A DNA stretch of 64,000 nucleotides from Zanthoxylum bungeanum (lineage: Eukaryota; Streptophyta; Magnoliopsida; Sapindales; Rutaceae). A program made the position numbers and the translations under genes. Positions 24,485 to 35,880 of the stretch are shown here, piece after piece; the stretch's first letter is position 1; each line of letters opens with the position of its first letter. The stretch lies in the NCBI GenBank assembly GCA_019454045.1, contig SKCR01006525.1:186001-250000 (forward strand), written 5' to 3'. Below the pieces are notes generated by a model. It ran no database searches, had not been told where the DNA came from, and saw nothing but the letters and a program-made list of their open reading frames with translations.

Positions 24485-26712
24485 CAAACTTCTTTGAGTT
24501 ACATTTTCTGTTTTTAATTTGTTACAGAGAGAGCAGTGCATGTAGCTAATAAAAAAGGGAGTCATGGAGCCTCTTAGAGGAAGAAAGAAGTCTGATTTTC
24601 CCCTTTATTCTTTAAGCTTTCTTTCCTTCTTTGATTAGCAATCTTTCTCTGTTATTTTGTATCTCCTTGGTCACTTTCTGGGTATGACTCAGGTTTTGTG
24701 TGACGTGTGTTGGCAAGATCAGCCAAGAATCTGTTCTGGGTTCTAACATTTATCTTCCAAATATTTTTTGGTATTTTAATAGCTTTTCCTGACTGTAGAT
24801 TCTTTCAACAAGTTGCTGCTGTTATCTTTTCAGAGGACCTGAAAAGATTGTATGTAACAGTGAAAGTAGGTTTTCCATTAGAATATGTTGTATGTTCAAC
24901 ATCTCATTGTTGGTAGAGCTTTCATATGTATCCTTCCGTCAAAATTTCTTGATTTTATTCTTATTTTATAGGTTGATATTCCCCTTGATCCTTACTTATT
25001 TGAGATGATCTCAAGTTCTGGAGTTGAAGTAGACCTCCTTCAGAAATGGCAGATCCATTACTTTCTAAAAGTTTTGATTGCATTGTTTCCTGGAATATTG
25101 TTTCTGTGATGCTTCTTCACATAAACTCTAGTCATCTTCTTAAAAAAAAAAAGTATAACCAACTCTTTGATATGGCTTATACAGAAAATTTTATTCTGGT
25201 AAGACTCATTTCTGCAACTTCCTTGTCTTCCTATTTATTGGCATTCAAGTTCTCATAACAAGATGTCCTCATCCAGCCAGTTGGAGATGTTAGTGAAACA
25301 AAAATCCATGTATAAATAACTGGTATTATGTGGTAATTTTTGGGATCTTCTTGATGAGCTAACGATTTTTCGGGTAATATTTTCTACTTCCATTAAAGAT
25401 TAAAGTACATCTCTAGGATTCAAATGTTTGAAGAGTTTTACTGTTGGTTCTTTTTTTAAAAAAATTATATTTTAAAAACATGACAGGGCGTTCTTCTCTT
25501 TGGACCACCTGGAACAGGAAAAACACTATTTGCAAGGACACTTTCAAAAGAAAGTGGACTGCCTTTTGTTTTTGCTTCTGGTGCAGAGTTCACAGACACT
25601 GGGAAAAGTGGTGCAGCAAAGATAAATGAGATCATAGTTCTAGATCTATTATACTCAGCCTTAATAAATAGTTATAGGATGTATTCTGTTCCATATACAA
25701 GATAGAGAGTACTGATATCACTTTGGTCAAATTGGATATGTGTGCATTTTGAATGTATTAATGATTGTTTACCATAACTCAGCAAACTGGTTCAAAGTTG
25801 TATGTATCTTATTGTTGTGATATTTTTATATCGTACCGCAAGTGTACGGTGTCAAGTTTTAGTATAAATCAGTGAAGAGTGTCGAACCCACAGGGATTGC
25901 GTTAACTCGCACTAAGTACTACAATTGATAATCCTAACTTTATTTAGAAAACAATTAATAATAATGATTTTTTAAATAAATAAATATAAAATAAAAATAA
26001 TAAAAATAGGAGGAACTAATACGATAGAGATTCTGGATCCTGATTTCACCTAGCTGTCTCCTATGTATTTTCATGCCAATTAATCTTTGTTCAGTTATAT
26101 TATTTATAAGTCAAGATCCTAAAATATTCACTCCCTCTCTCGAGTGCCGAGTGAAAATATTATCAACTATAGACTTCGATATCTCTATAAAAATCCAATA
26201 GTTAATAACTCATTACGATTTGTGATTCTATGTTAACGACTTCAAAGGACTACAGATTCTCTCGAACTCTATAAAACCCTAGGTTATATTCTCTAGATCT
26301 ATTCGAAATCCCCTCTCTCGAGTGATAGATTCTAAACATTCATCATCTCAAATTGTGGCAGCAATCAAGAAGCATTAAACTCAAAAGAATATAAATAATT
26401 AATAAAACTTCATTACAAAATTGATAAATAAAATACAAGGTTGAGCATAGATTACAATCGTTCTCCAAAATAAGGAGTAAATTCATGACAAAAGATAAAA
26501 CAATAATAATCAAGCCACGATTTAATGGAAATCATTAGAGTTTTAAGAAAGAAATAAGAAGATAAAACCCGAATTGAATCTCTTCCTCTCCGGATATTAC
26601 AGCCTTTGTCTCCTCTTGTCGCTCTTCAATCCTCTCCTTGGATCTCTAAAAATATTTAATTCTGTGTGTTTGCGCAGTGTATTAGCCTCCATTTGAGTGT
26701 TGGATGTAATGT

Positions 26713-26724
26713 TATATTTATAGT
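26713..26724 (-). promoter_or_regulatory. TATA box of the left Gypsy-like LTR
   Basis: Minus strand CTATAAATATAAC, about 85 bp downstream (minus direction) of the GGCGCC palindrome array. The 5' LTR has the same at about 30819-30830. Confidence 0.65.
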
Positions 26725-26807
26725 TGAGGCAGGGAGTCTTTGGGTAGCATTAGGATTATTAAAAACCCTAAAATCAATTTCCTGATACGCGTGAAACTCT
26801 TCTCCCG

Positions 26808-27002
26808 CAGCGCCGCGGCGCCAAATTGTCGGGAAATTGTATGGGTGAGGAGGCGCCGCGGCGCCTTTGTTTATTAATGAATGGGCGCCGCGGCGCCCAT
26901 TGTTGCTTATGAATGGGCGCCGCGGCGCCATTGCTTTGATGAATGGCGCCGTGGCGCCATTCTCCCTGGAACTTGTATGGGATTTTGGCGCCTCGGCGCC
27001 AT
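26808..27002. repeat. GGCGCCGCGGCGCC palindrome array in LTR U3 (left)
   Basis: Six 13-16 bp palindromes near 26810, 26852, 26884, 26914, 26944 and 26985, spaced 30-41 bp apart, all variants of GGCGCC-N2-GGCGCC. The two nearest the U3 start have GT or CT at the centre instead of GC. Confidence 0.95.
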
Positions 27003-27185
27003 TCTTCCCTGCTCGTCCTGTGTCTTCCTGAAGTTCCAAAACACGTGCAATTATTCCCCGATCATATATTAATGCTCCTATAAATAAAACATAAAATAAA
27101 TTATAAATCATATTAAATATCTCGAATTGTAACAAAATAATAAGCTGAGAATGCCATAATAAGTGGGTATAAACCACACTTATCA

Positions 27186-27197
27186 AATACCCCCAAC
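27186..27197 (-). other. Polypurine tract of the Gypsy-like element
   Basis: Minus strand GTTGGGGGTATT directly before the LTR start TGATAAG. Confidence 0.7.
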
Positions 27198-28781
27198 TTA
27201 AGGTTTTGCTAGTCCCGAGCAAAAGATAAAAATAAAAACTAAATTCTAATAAAAAATTAAAAATAACTAAGCCACTTTCGTAGGGATCACGATTGCATTT
27301 AGCATATGCAACAAGCCTTTAAACCCCTAGGCGGCCCTAGTGGACGAGTTATAGTCTCGTGAGGGCTTACAGTGACGACACCCACAAACGTCATTCACAC
27401 ACAATCATGCAAAAATATAAAAATAACAAAACATAGTCTCGATAGTTACGCATAAATATATCCTCAAAGAAAGCTTATAAATGAAATCAAAGAATCTTCA
27501 AAGTACGCAATTGCAACTCGAATCCAAATTCTCGAATAAATTATCTAAGCTAGACTCACGGTGTGTGTGTGTAAAGGTTCATTCACAGCTTTGATCTTAA
27601 GTAAGCTAACTAAATGATTTCGTTTAAAAATTAGAATCAATGGGTCAAACCAACTTAGATATCTCAATTATGCTTTGTAATTGCTTTATTTCGTGCTCAG
27701 TATGGTATGATTTTTTTTTTTTTCTTTTCTTGTCTCTTTTTGCTTCTCTTTTTGCTCTTTTATTTTTTTTAATCAACACACCTACCTTTAAGGTAGCATT
27801 TCTCCTCATGGTGGTCCTAATACTCGCCCATGGGTAGCTTCACGCTTATCGGTTATAGGTGGTTTATTTTCTTTCTTTAGAGACATTTTTCTTTTTAGCT
27901 ATACCATACTTCATAACACTAGCAAATCAAGATAGATATCTAAGCAAACGGTCATTCATCGATATGCAATTTCTTCAACTAGTCACATTGTCAACTACTT
28001 AAGTTTTACTGTTAAAAACCTATTTTTAAGTGCTTACGAGTCTAACATAGATCAATTATTCAAGGCATCAGATAAAAGTAAATTAGGCACTTATCGTTTC
28101 TAAAATTTCACTCATAAACAAACAATATCATCACATGATTTATGCTTTACTATCAAAGACTAAAACAATTTTTTTTTTTTTTTTTCTCAATAAATTTAAA
28201 AAACTAAATAACAAAATTTAAACAACTAAATAACAAGTAAGCAACATGCACACACCCCCAAACTTAAAATTTGCATTGTCCTCAATGTAAGATAAGAATT
28301 TAAAGAACAAGAGTAAGGAACAACACTACCGTGCATGGAGTTGATCAGACTCTTGCTGGTTAGAATTTTGTTGCGCGGGCTTTGTGTGTCTCATGCTACC
28401 TGCATAAATAACATGCAAATAAATAAATAGCACACAATAAAATAAAATAAGATAAAAATAAAATAAAAAGTAAGAAAATAATAATAAAAGAAATGCAAGG
28501 GTTGCCTCCCCGCTAGCGCTAAGTTTAACGTCTTCAGCCAGACGCAACCATTCAAATGGTGGTCATGGTGGCTTAAACGTAGTGAACCGGGTAATCTCAT
28601 CTTTCTTCTTCTTTGGTATCCACCGGTTCTTATGACATGAAAAGGACAACTTGGCAGGCTGTGGTGATTTATCCATAGATGGTCCCACAGGATATGTAGA
28701 TTTCCCTTCAATTGGAAATTCTGGACTGCACATTCGGCAAAATTGGCTCGGTTTTTCTTTTTAATCTTCCAGGAATTATCT
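27198..28781. other. Non-coding interior of the Gypsy-like element
   Basis: T/A-rich sequence with no recognisable pol domain on either strand, where a complete element would carry protease, RT and integrase. Confidence 0.65.
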
Positions 28782-29665
28782 CTAAGTGAGAACTGGCCTT
28801 TCTTTTCCTCTTTTTACGGCCCTTTGGGAGTGGTTTCGAGTTAGCTGCAGAGAATTTTCCTTTATACATGGTTGCATTATGCTCATAGGCTGTTGAAATA
28901 CTGATTCACCCTGTCTGGTTTTAACTCTCTTTTCTACTGTATCTATCATGTGACAGTCTGCATCACCTTGAGAACTCGGCATGGCTCTGAAAACACTGAA
29001 GGTGATTTCTTCATATTGACCTCTCATTATCAATTCACCTTTGTTCTCTTCTTCTGTTACTGTTTCCTCCTGAAATATCATTTCATTTTCTTTACTGCCT
29101 AAGTCCTGAGAGGTGTCTTTAAACTCTTTTCCGCTCCTACAGGTTATAATTTGACTTTGCTCATTGGGGTTGACTTCAGTATCACTCGGAAAATCCCATG
29201 TCTGTTGATTGGCCATGGAAGAAGCAAGCAACTCAATTTTTGCTTCTAAAGATTTCATATTTGCCTCTATATTGCCCATTCGTGTTTCGATATTATCCAG
29301 CATTGACTCATTCTTCTCAAACCTCTCTGAAGCTGTAGCTACAAACGTGATCATGAGGTCTTCTAAGGAAGGTTTCTGCTCAACTTTGGATAATTGAAGC
29401 CATGAGGAGGTTGCAAAATGTTCTCCATATCAGCATATGAAAAATTCGGATGATAATAATTAGGCATATGACTGCCTCTACAGTTGTTGAAGTTCCAATT
29501 GTTCACATACTGTACTTGTTCAAATCCTGCTCCTCTGTTGGATAAAAACATTCCATTAGCAGAAACAGCTTCAATAGACGGTTGGCTCATTTGATTTATC
29601 AATACTGCTAGATGAGTCGTGAAGGACGATACTTCAGCTATCAGTGCACTAACAGGATCTGCCAT
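28782..29665 (-). pseudogene. gag remnant of the Athila-like element
   Basis: Two minus-strand reading frames, 29665-29363 (MADPVSALIAEV ... PPHGFNYPKL) and 29354-28782, adjoin at a frameshift near 29360. The second holds the EKP/KPSLEDLM segment, a coiled coil (SMLDNIETRMGNIEANMKSL, LEAKIELLASSM) and the FPSDTEVNPNEQ-I-CRSGKE block seen in Athila/Tat gag proteins. The N-terminal capsid part is missing or unrecognisable. Downstream similarity fades after about 29050. Confidence 0.75.
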
Positions 29666-29893
29666 TGGTTCTTTTCAAACTCACCTCGTAAGAAAAAAAT
29701 AAAACAAAAATAAAATCAAATCAAATCAAATCAAATAAAAAAAAAAGAATAATAACAAAAATAAAAATAAAACTTAAGACAAAAATAAAGGAAATAAAAA
29801 TAATAAAATTAAAATTAAAATTAAAATTAAAATAAAATTCTAAATTAAAGCTAAAATTACTTGGTAGTAGTATTAATGTGAATAAACAAACAA

Positions 29894-29911
29894 TCCCCGG
29901 CAACGGCGCCA
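29894..29911 (-). other. Primer binding site of the Gypsy-like element
   Basis: Minus strand TGGCGCCGTTGCCGGGGA, 6 bp inside the 5' LTR boundary at 29918. This PBS class is typical of Athila and other plant Gypsy elements. Confidence 0.9.
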
Positions 29912-29917
29912 AAAACT

Positions 29918-31295
29918 TGTTGTGATATTTTTATATCGTACCGCAAGTGTACGGTGTCAAGTTTTAGTATAAATCAGTGAAAGAGTGTCGAACCCACAGG
30001 GATTGCGTTAACTCGCACTAAGTACTACAATTGATAATCCTAACTTTATTTAGAAAACAATTAATAAGATTTTTATAAATAAATAAATATAAAAATAAAA
30101 ATAATAAAATAGGAGGAACTAATACGATAGAGATTCTGGATCCTGATTTCACCTAGCTGTCTCCTATGTAGTTTTCATGCCAATTAATCTTTGTTCAGTT
30201 ATATTATTTATAAGTCAAGATCCTAAAATATTCACTCCCTCTCTCGAGTGCCGAGTGAAAATATTATCAACTATAGACTTCGATATCTCTATAAAAATCC
30301 AATAGTTAATAACTCATTACGATTTGTGATTCTATGTTAACGACTTCAAAGGACTACAGATTCTCTCGAACTCTATAAAACCCTAGGTTATATTCTCTAG
30401 ATCTATTCGAAATCCCCTCTCTCGAGTGATAGATTCTAAACATTCATCATCTCAAATTGTGGCCAGCAATCAAGAAGCATTAAACTCAAAAGAATATAAA
30501 TAATTAATAAAACTTCATTACAAAATTGATAAATAAAATACAAGGTTGAGCATAGATTACAATCGTTCTCCAAAATTAAGGAGTAAATTCATGACAAAAG
30601 ATAAAACAATAAATAATCAAGCCACGAATTTAATGGAAATCATTAGAGTTTTAAGAAAGAAATAAGAAGATAAAACCCGAATTGAATCTCTTCCTCTCCG
30701 GATATTACAGCCTTTGTCTCCTCTTGTCGCTCTTCAATCCTCTCCTTGGATCTCTAAAAATATTTAATTCTGTGTTTTGCGCAGTGTATTAGCCTCCATT
30801 TGAGTGTTGGATGTAATGTTATATTTATAGTTGAGGCAGGGAGTCTTTGGGTAGCATTAGGATTATTAAAAACCCTAAAATCAATTTCCTGATACGCGTG
30901 AAAACTCTCTCCCGCAGCGCCGCGGCGCCAAATTGTCGGAAATTGTATGGGTGAGGAGGCGCCGCGGCGCCTTTGTTTAATTAATGAATGGGCCCGCGGC
31001 GCCCATTGTTGCTTATGAATGGGCGCCGCGGCGCCCATTGCTTTGATGAATGGCGCCGTGGCGCCATTCTCCCTGGAACTTGTATGGGATTTTGGCGCCT
31101 CGGCGCCATTCTTCCCTGCTCGTCCTGTGTCTTCCCTGAAGTTTCCAAAACACGTGCAATTATTCCCCGATCCATATATTAATGCTCCTATAAATAAAAC
31201 ATAAAATAAATTATAAATCATATTAAATATCTCGAATTGTAACAAAATAATAAGCTGAGAATGCCATAATAAGTGGGTATAAACCACACTTATCA
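29918..31295 (-). repeat. Right (5') LTR of the Gypsy-like element
   Basis: A 1378-bp copy of the left LTR, including its own GGCGCC array at about 30915-31107. One array palindrome near 30991 has lost bases (GGGCCCGCGGCGCCC). Confidence 0.95.
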
Positions 31296-31420
31296 CTTAT
31301 GCAGGCACCTGCTTTTGTATTTGTGGATGAAACTGATGCTATTTCTGGAAGGCATGCGATAAAGGTTCCACGAAGAAGGGCAACATTTGAGGCTCTAATT
31401 GAACAACTTGATGAGGGAGT

Positions 31421-32081
31421 AAGTGTATCACTGGACATATATCCTGCACCACTTCACAGATGTTAGATTTTCTCAGAATTCCATTGTCTCGGTTCTTGGC
31501 ATGCAATTTGAGATGGTTGCTTGGGTCACTGCACATTAAGAGTTTGTAAAAGATGCAGACGGTGCCTTGAAAGCCAATACGGCGCCATCGGAGTTGCCAC
31601 ATTGAAGCAGCTATGCGACCGTATATCAGTAGGCAAGTCTTCACATTGACAGCTCACTGTACGTATAGTTTAGGAATTTGCAGGCAAAAGAACATAGAGG
31701 ATGTTTACAGCCGCTTTCTTGTAATCTTTGTTAAAGTACCAGACAATCGTAGTCAGGGAAGCCTTCTGAGAAGCTTGGCCTTGTATTTTGGCATCAGCTC
31801 GGGTAAAATTTTTGAATTAGCATCTTGATGGCATTTATATTAAATGCAAATAAAGGTACAGCCATTGGCATCTTGAGAAGCTACAGATATAAATATATAT
31901 AATGATATGATGAATGATCCACTCTCTTTCCGAATAAATTGAAAATATAAATTTCAGGAACCGAAGGATAACAACTTCGCAAATGATTGCATCTTTATTG
32001 AGGTGGTTTAAAGCTTGCTGCTGAGGACCTAACTGCTATAAGGACATCAAACAATTGCATGTCTGTTGAAGTTGAACTGGC
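31421..32081. other. Degenerate FTSHI5-like flank / 3' side of the reductase gene
   Basis: Weak echoes of FTSHI5 (for example around 31535-31565 and 31680-31705) too decayed to delimit. The right part is the 3' flank of the minus-strand reductase gene. Confidence 0.4.
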
Positions 32082-34325
32082 TCAGAGCTTGCTCTTTGGA
32101 ACACCAACTGGTTTACCCCTGGATCTCTTCTCCACAGTTCGAGAAAGCTGCTTGACCGCGTCTCTTGGTAGATGTCGAGGCTGGCTCAGCCAATGTCCGC
32201 CATCCACTATAAGAGTTGTCCCATTGATGTATTTCCCTTCAAAATGTATAAACACGGACAAGTTTCTCTTCAGGAGAATAACATTTCTCAGAAGTTACGT
32301 CATTTGAAGATAATTCTAGTTAAAATCAAACACCAAAAACCAGTTTAAATTTTGTCTGTGAGTACCAAGTATTGTAGAAGATGCAGATTCCTAATTGTAT
32401 CAAATGAATAGCATAAGCTTGCACACTGAATGATGCATATCACAAGGTAAGTATTTTATACATGGATGATATCATAAGCAAATATGGTACTAACCTGTAT
32501 AGGAAGTAAGGTACAGAGCAGCCATGGCAATATCCCATTTCTCCCCAAGTTTATACAACGGCTTGTAGTCTCGAGCTTTGTTATCAATCTCTTCAGGTGC
32601 AAGTTTACTCATGCCAGGGGTATCACCAATGGGGCCTGGGGCAATCCCATTGACTCGAATATCATAGTCAGCTCCCCATTCCAGTGCCAAATTTCTAGTA
32701 GTGGCATCGACAGCTGCCTGTTGGGAGGAACATAGCAAAGATGCTTAAAACAAAGTTATCTACCCCTTACAGTTAGCAAGCAGCAACGTATGCAACAAAC
32801 CTTGGCTGCGGCTACATGTATTTGATACCAAGAAGCCGTATAATGCAAAGTAGCACTTATGTTCAAAATTGATCCACCACCAGATGAGCTTCTTCCAGGT
32901 CCTCCTTTTTTGAGATATTTAAGCGCTTCGTGGCACATCGTGAATGTGCCAACAGAATCAATATCCAGAACTACAGAGGTTATTAAAGACTTAATGAAAC
33001 CGATAACTCATCATTTGGTTGCTTGCTTAGTTCATATAAAAACCAAGTTAAAACCAAACCTGTTCGAAACCCATTAGGGGACAAATCCTCAGCTGATACA
33101 AGAAAGTTGCCCGCCGCAGCATTCACAAGAACATCAAGCTGCCCAAAATGTTTAAAAGTCGATTCCACAACTCTTTTTGCATCCTCCTGCTTGCGCACAT
33201 CCCCTTCGAAACCAACAGCCTTCACATTTACAACAACAGCAATCATGCATTTGCAGCAGTTCAAAAATAATCAATCATGCAAGGGAGATTAACATTAGTA
33301 ATTTTTTTCAGGCATTGCATCAACAAAAACTAAATCTCCTGACCACAAACCCACAGCTTGCTTACACCCAATAATTTTTACTAGTTGAACCAACTAGCAT
33401 CCACAGACAACATAAGTAAATTAAGTCTAAATATTAAGGGGGAAAAAAAAAGAAAGAAAGAAACTTGAAAAAGATACAAACTCACTTACCCAAACAAATC
33501 AATAGCAAGAAATTAACATGATACAACAAACGAACCACAAAGCAATAAAAAAAAAATATTACAAGAAATGTAAAGCAAAAAATGTAGGAAAATTTTCTGA
33601 ATATATATGGTGTATAAATATATAGGGAATGAAATGATATAATTCTTAATGTGAAAAGATTAAACCCTTGTATTCAAAGGAAATGATATGTTAACCCTTA
33701 GGATTGAAAGGACTTGATGAAGGGTCAACTCTCTATGGCCATAAAAAAGTCATTGTGTATATTTTTTATTATCCTAAAAATTCATTCCAAATTTCTTTCA
33801 TTGTTAGAGAGTCCAAGATCTAAATAAAATAGAGAGTTTCCACCGTTATTACTAGTTCAAATTTTTGAACCTTCAAAAAGAATCAATCAAGTTATCCGGG
33901 AAGAATATTAGCCACGAGAAAACCGTAAAGCACCGAAGCTGGACTAATAAATTCTTAAAGACAGACAGATCTCGATTTGGTTAAGTTCATCATCTTCTAC
34001 CATACATTTTCAAGTTTTTCTTACTTTTTCGAGTTTGTAATATCATGACTTGCATGATTTTGATTGAATAATATATCCCGAAAACAAAAAATTACAAGAA
34101 TAAGCAAGAATCACAGGAAGAAAAATAAATAACCTTGATTCCAAGGGATTGAAGAGCAGAGACAGCAGCATCAAGGACTTGCTTGCGACGTCCCATGATT
34201 GCAACTGAGGCTCCATGTTTACCGAATTGAGTTGAAATCTCAAACCCAATTCCTGAACCACCTCCTGTAATCAAAGCAACTTTGCCTTTCAATACATCGG
34301 CCTTGAATGGAGATTCCATCGTCAT
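32082..34325 (-). CDS. DECR: Peroxisomal 2,4-dienoyl-CoA reductase (SDR family)
   Basis: Five exons: 34325-34134, 33219-33060, 32970-32801, 32717-32495 and 32236-32082; 299 residues (297 from the second in-frame ATG at 34319, which may be the true start MESPFKADVLKGKVALITGG). Family features: the NADPH-binding TGGGSGIGFEI, then RR, DVRKQEDA, and VNAAAGNF. The active-site region NISATLHYTASWYQIHVAAAK carries a Tyr-x(n)-Lys pattern. It is followed by NLALEWGADYDIRVNGIAPG. The last three residues SKL are a type 1 peroxisomal targeting signal. The enzyme reduces 2,4-dienoyl-CoA during beta-oxidation of unsaturated fatty acids. Head-to-head with the RH36 pseudogene. Confidence 0.95.
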
Positions 34326-34560
34326 CTCTGCTTCTGCTTCTTCTTCTGCTTTTTGTATTATTTGGTTACGTGATGAATCTGCTTCTCTTGGTGGGAATTA
34401 TATAAAAAATAATAATTAAATAAATAAAAAAACTAATGATTTCTAATCCTATGCCCACACGTTTTTGTTATGGGCCCACTATTTTACATGGTCAAATTAA
34501 CAAAATATATTTTTTTCATTTATCTCATGTGGCCGGGGATCTTTTTGCCGTCTCCATTCG
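34326..34560. promoter_or_regulatory. Promoter side of the reductase gene
   Basis: A CTTCTGCTTCTTCTTCTGCTT tract (34328-34355) is the likely 5'UTR of the minus-strand reductase gene. No firm motif was identified. Confidence 0.35.
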
Positions 34561-34739
34561 GAGAAAATCTAGGTACCACGTCATCCATGTAATAAGCCAA
34601 TCATCCATCACCATGCGTGCTAAAAATTTTTTAAAAAAAAAACAACTAAAAAATATGTATTAAATTATATATGTCATTTTTTAATTCATTGGTGGTACCA
34701 CATCACCCATACTACCACCATTGCACCAAAGAATTACTC
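34561..34739 (-). mobile_element. MITE copy C (Mutator-like), in the reductase/RH36 interval
   Basis: Starts GAGAAAATCT and ends TTGCACCAAAGAATTACTC, with the internal CACGTCATCCATGTAATAAGCCAATCATCC block of the family. Part of the left terminal repeat (TATGCAACAGTGG) is deleted. Flanking 9-mers CTCCATTCG and ATTCGTTCG match poorly. Confidence 0.8.
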
Positions 34740-34872
34740 ATTCGTTCGATTGTAATTACTAATTTACCCTGTTGCTAACTCTAAACTGAGTCCAAATCTT
34801 CTGTCCCATCAATTGTGCTCAACTTTCGTGCTCCATCAAACAAATTTAGAAATTATTATTGAAACACAATTA

Positions 34873-35880
34873 ATGGAAAAGAAGATTTGCACTCCTCTAA
34901 ACTTCCCTCTCTTTACCAAACCCAAATAAAAACTCAGACTCAAACCCGATCCGGACCGCAAAACCCTAAAACCGCTCAGCTAGAGAAATTAACTAATCCT
35001 AACCCTGACTCTACTACTAGTGCATCCACCGCCACTTTCTCCGGCCTCGGCCTTGCCGAATGGGCAGTTCAGACGTGCAAGGAGCTCGGCATGCGGCCGC
35101 TGACGCAGGTCCAAGCCCACTGCATACCGAATATTCTGGAGGGCAAGGACGTGCTGGGTTTGGCCCAGACCGGTAGCGGCAAAACTGCGGCTTTTGCATT
35201 GCCGATACTTCACCGTTTGGCTGAGGACCCATATGGGGTTTTAGCGCTTGTGAACTTTGTTGATTAGCAATGGTAATTTGATGAGCATAGGTGTGTAGAA
35301 TTCAATGTGAAGATAGGAAAAAAAAAATCGTATATGGTGGAATCTTAATCACTATGAGATTTTGGTGTTCAATTGATAACTGCCATTGTCAAAAAAAAAA
35401 AAAAAAAATAGTTGTTTGCATTTTCGATTATCAATCACCTCATGTTCATGTTCGGTACTACTCCAATGTTTTACCTGCTCCGCTTAAATCCGGGAAATAG
35501 TGATTTGGGGTGGTTTCAATGATTTCAATGTTTCTAGTTTTAGGAGTTATTGCGATATGTTGAGGAATAATGCATCAAAGCCTTCACTTCCCTTTTCTCA
35601 TTTTATTCTTTGGTCATTACTTTACTTCTGTTTTATATGTATAGCTTTGTAGGTTCACTTGGAATAGACAATAGAGCATTGCTTCTTCTTCTTCTTCTTT
35701 TTTTTTGCCAATTATCTTTCACACTGACGCTTCTAATTCATATTATTTTTGCTGCCTTTAGTTTCTAGTGTTGGATGAAGCAGATAAGAGTCTTGAATGT
35801 TGGCTTTGAAGAGGAATTGTGAGATATGCATTTATTCCACTTTTGGGAAGAAAAACGGATTTCCTCGTAAATTTTGCATA
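34873..35880 (+). pseudogene. RH36: DEAD-box RNA helicase RH36 pseudogene, truncated
   Basis: The original start is probably 34873 (MEKKICTPLNFPLFTKPK), which runs into a stop. The conserved frame resumes after an indel (AQLEKLTNPNPDS). It then has the Q-motif region (GLGLAEWAVQTCKELGM ... QVQAHCIP), motif I AQTGSGKT and FALPILHRLAEDPYG, and a stop at 35267. The DEAD box reappears at about 35768-35830 (FLVLDEAD, then frameshifts through a VGFEEEL-like stretch). Everything between motifs I and II and all of the C-terminal helicase domain is missing or scrambled. RH36-type helicases act in nucleolar rRNA processing; this copy cannot. Confidence 0.85.
35469..35525 (+). mobile_element. SINE family S, 3' fragment
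   Basis: TTTTACCTGCTCCGCTTAAA...GTGATTTGGG matches the 3' part of the SINE at 53171-53346. The head with A and B boxes is missing. Confidence 0.65.

Larger units (their letters stand above)
25813..27185 (-). repeat. Left (3') LTR of the Gypsy-like element
   Basis: TGTTGTGATA...CCACACTTATCA on the plus strand. It is near-identical to 29918-31295; visible differences are mostly single-base indels. Confidence 0.95.
25813..31295 (-). mobile_element. Athila/Ty3-Gypsy-like LTR retrotransposon carrying only gag (non-autonomous)
   Basis: A 5483-bp element in minus orientation. Two LTRs of about 1.37 kb bound a 2.7-kb interior. It is flanked by CTTAT at 25808-25812 and 31296-31300, a perfect 5-bp duplication. 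The right LTR is the 5' LTR. It is followed on the minus strand by TGGCGCCGTTGCCGGGGA (29911-29894), the usual Gypsy/Athila primer binding site. A polypurine tract (27197-27186) abuts the left LTR. The interior has a gag remnant only and no protease, reverse transcriptase, RNase H or integrase, so it would need proteins supplied in trans. It inserted into an already introned FTSHI5-like sequence. Confidence 0.93.
23280..31420 (+). pseudogene. FTSHI5: FTSHI5-derived pseudogene, N- and C-terminally truncated, split by an LTR element
   Basis: Exon remnants match the middle of the chloroplast inactive FtsH-like protein FTSHI5, in order. 23280-23482 (TGTWRERICTWKRI, KYVVDFDMKEVENS), then a stop. 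24808-24891 (VAAVIFSEDLKRLYV). 24972-25105 (VDIPLDPYLFEM, VDLLQKWQIHYFLK). 25106-25198 (YNQLFDMAYTENFIL). Near 25276-25314 (VGDVSETK, then stop). Near 25333-25371. 25487-25628 (VLLFGPPGTGKTLFARTLSK with Walker A). After the retroelement at 25813-31295, 31303-31420 (APAFVFVDETDAISGRHA, RRRATFEALIEQLDEG, Walker B). Weak similarity may run to about 31710. The N-terminal half, several internal exons and the whole protease region are missing, so it cannot encode a working protein. Intron remnants show it was a genomic copy and not a processed one. Confidence 0.85.
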
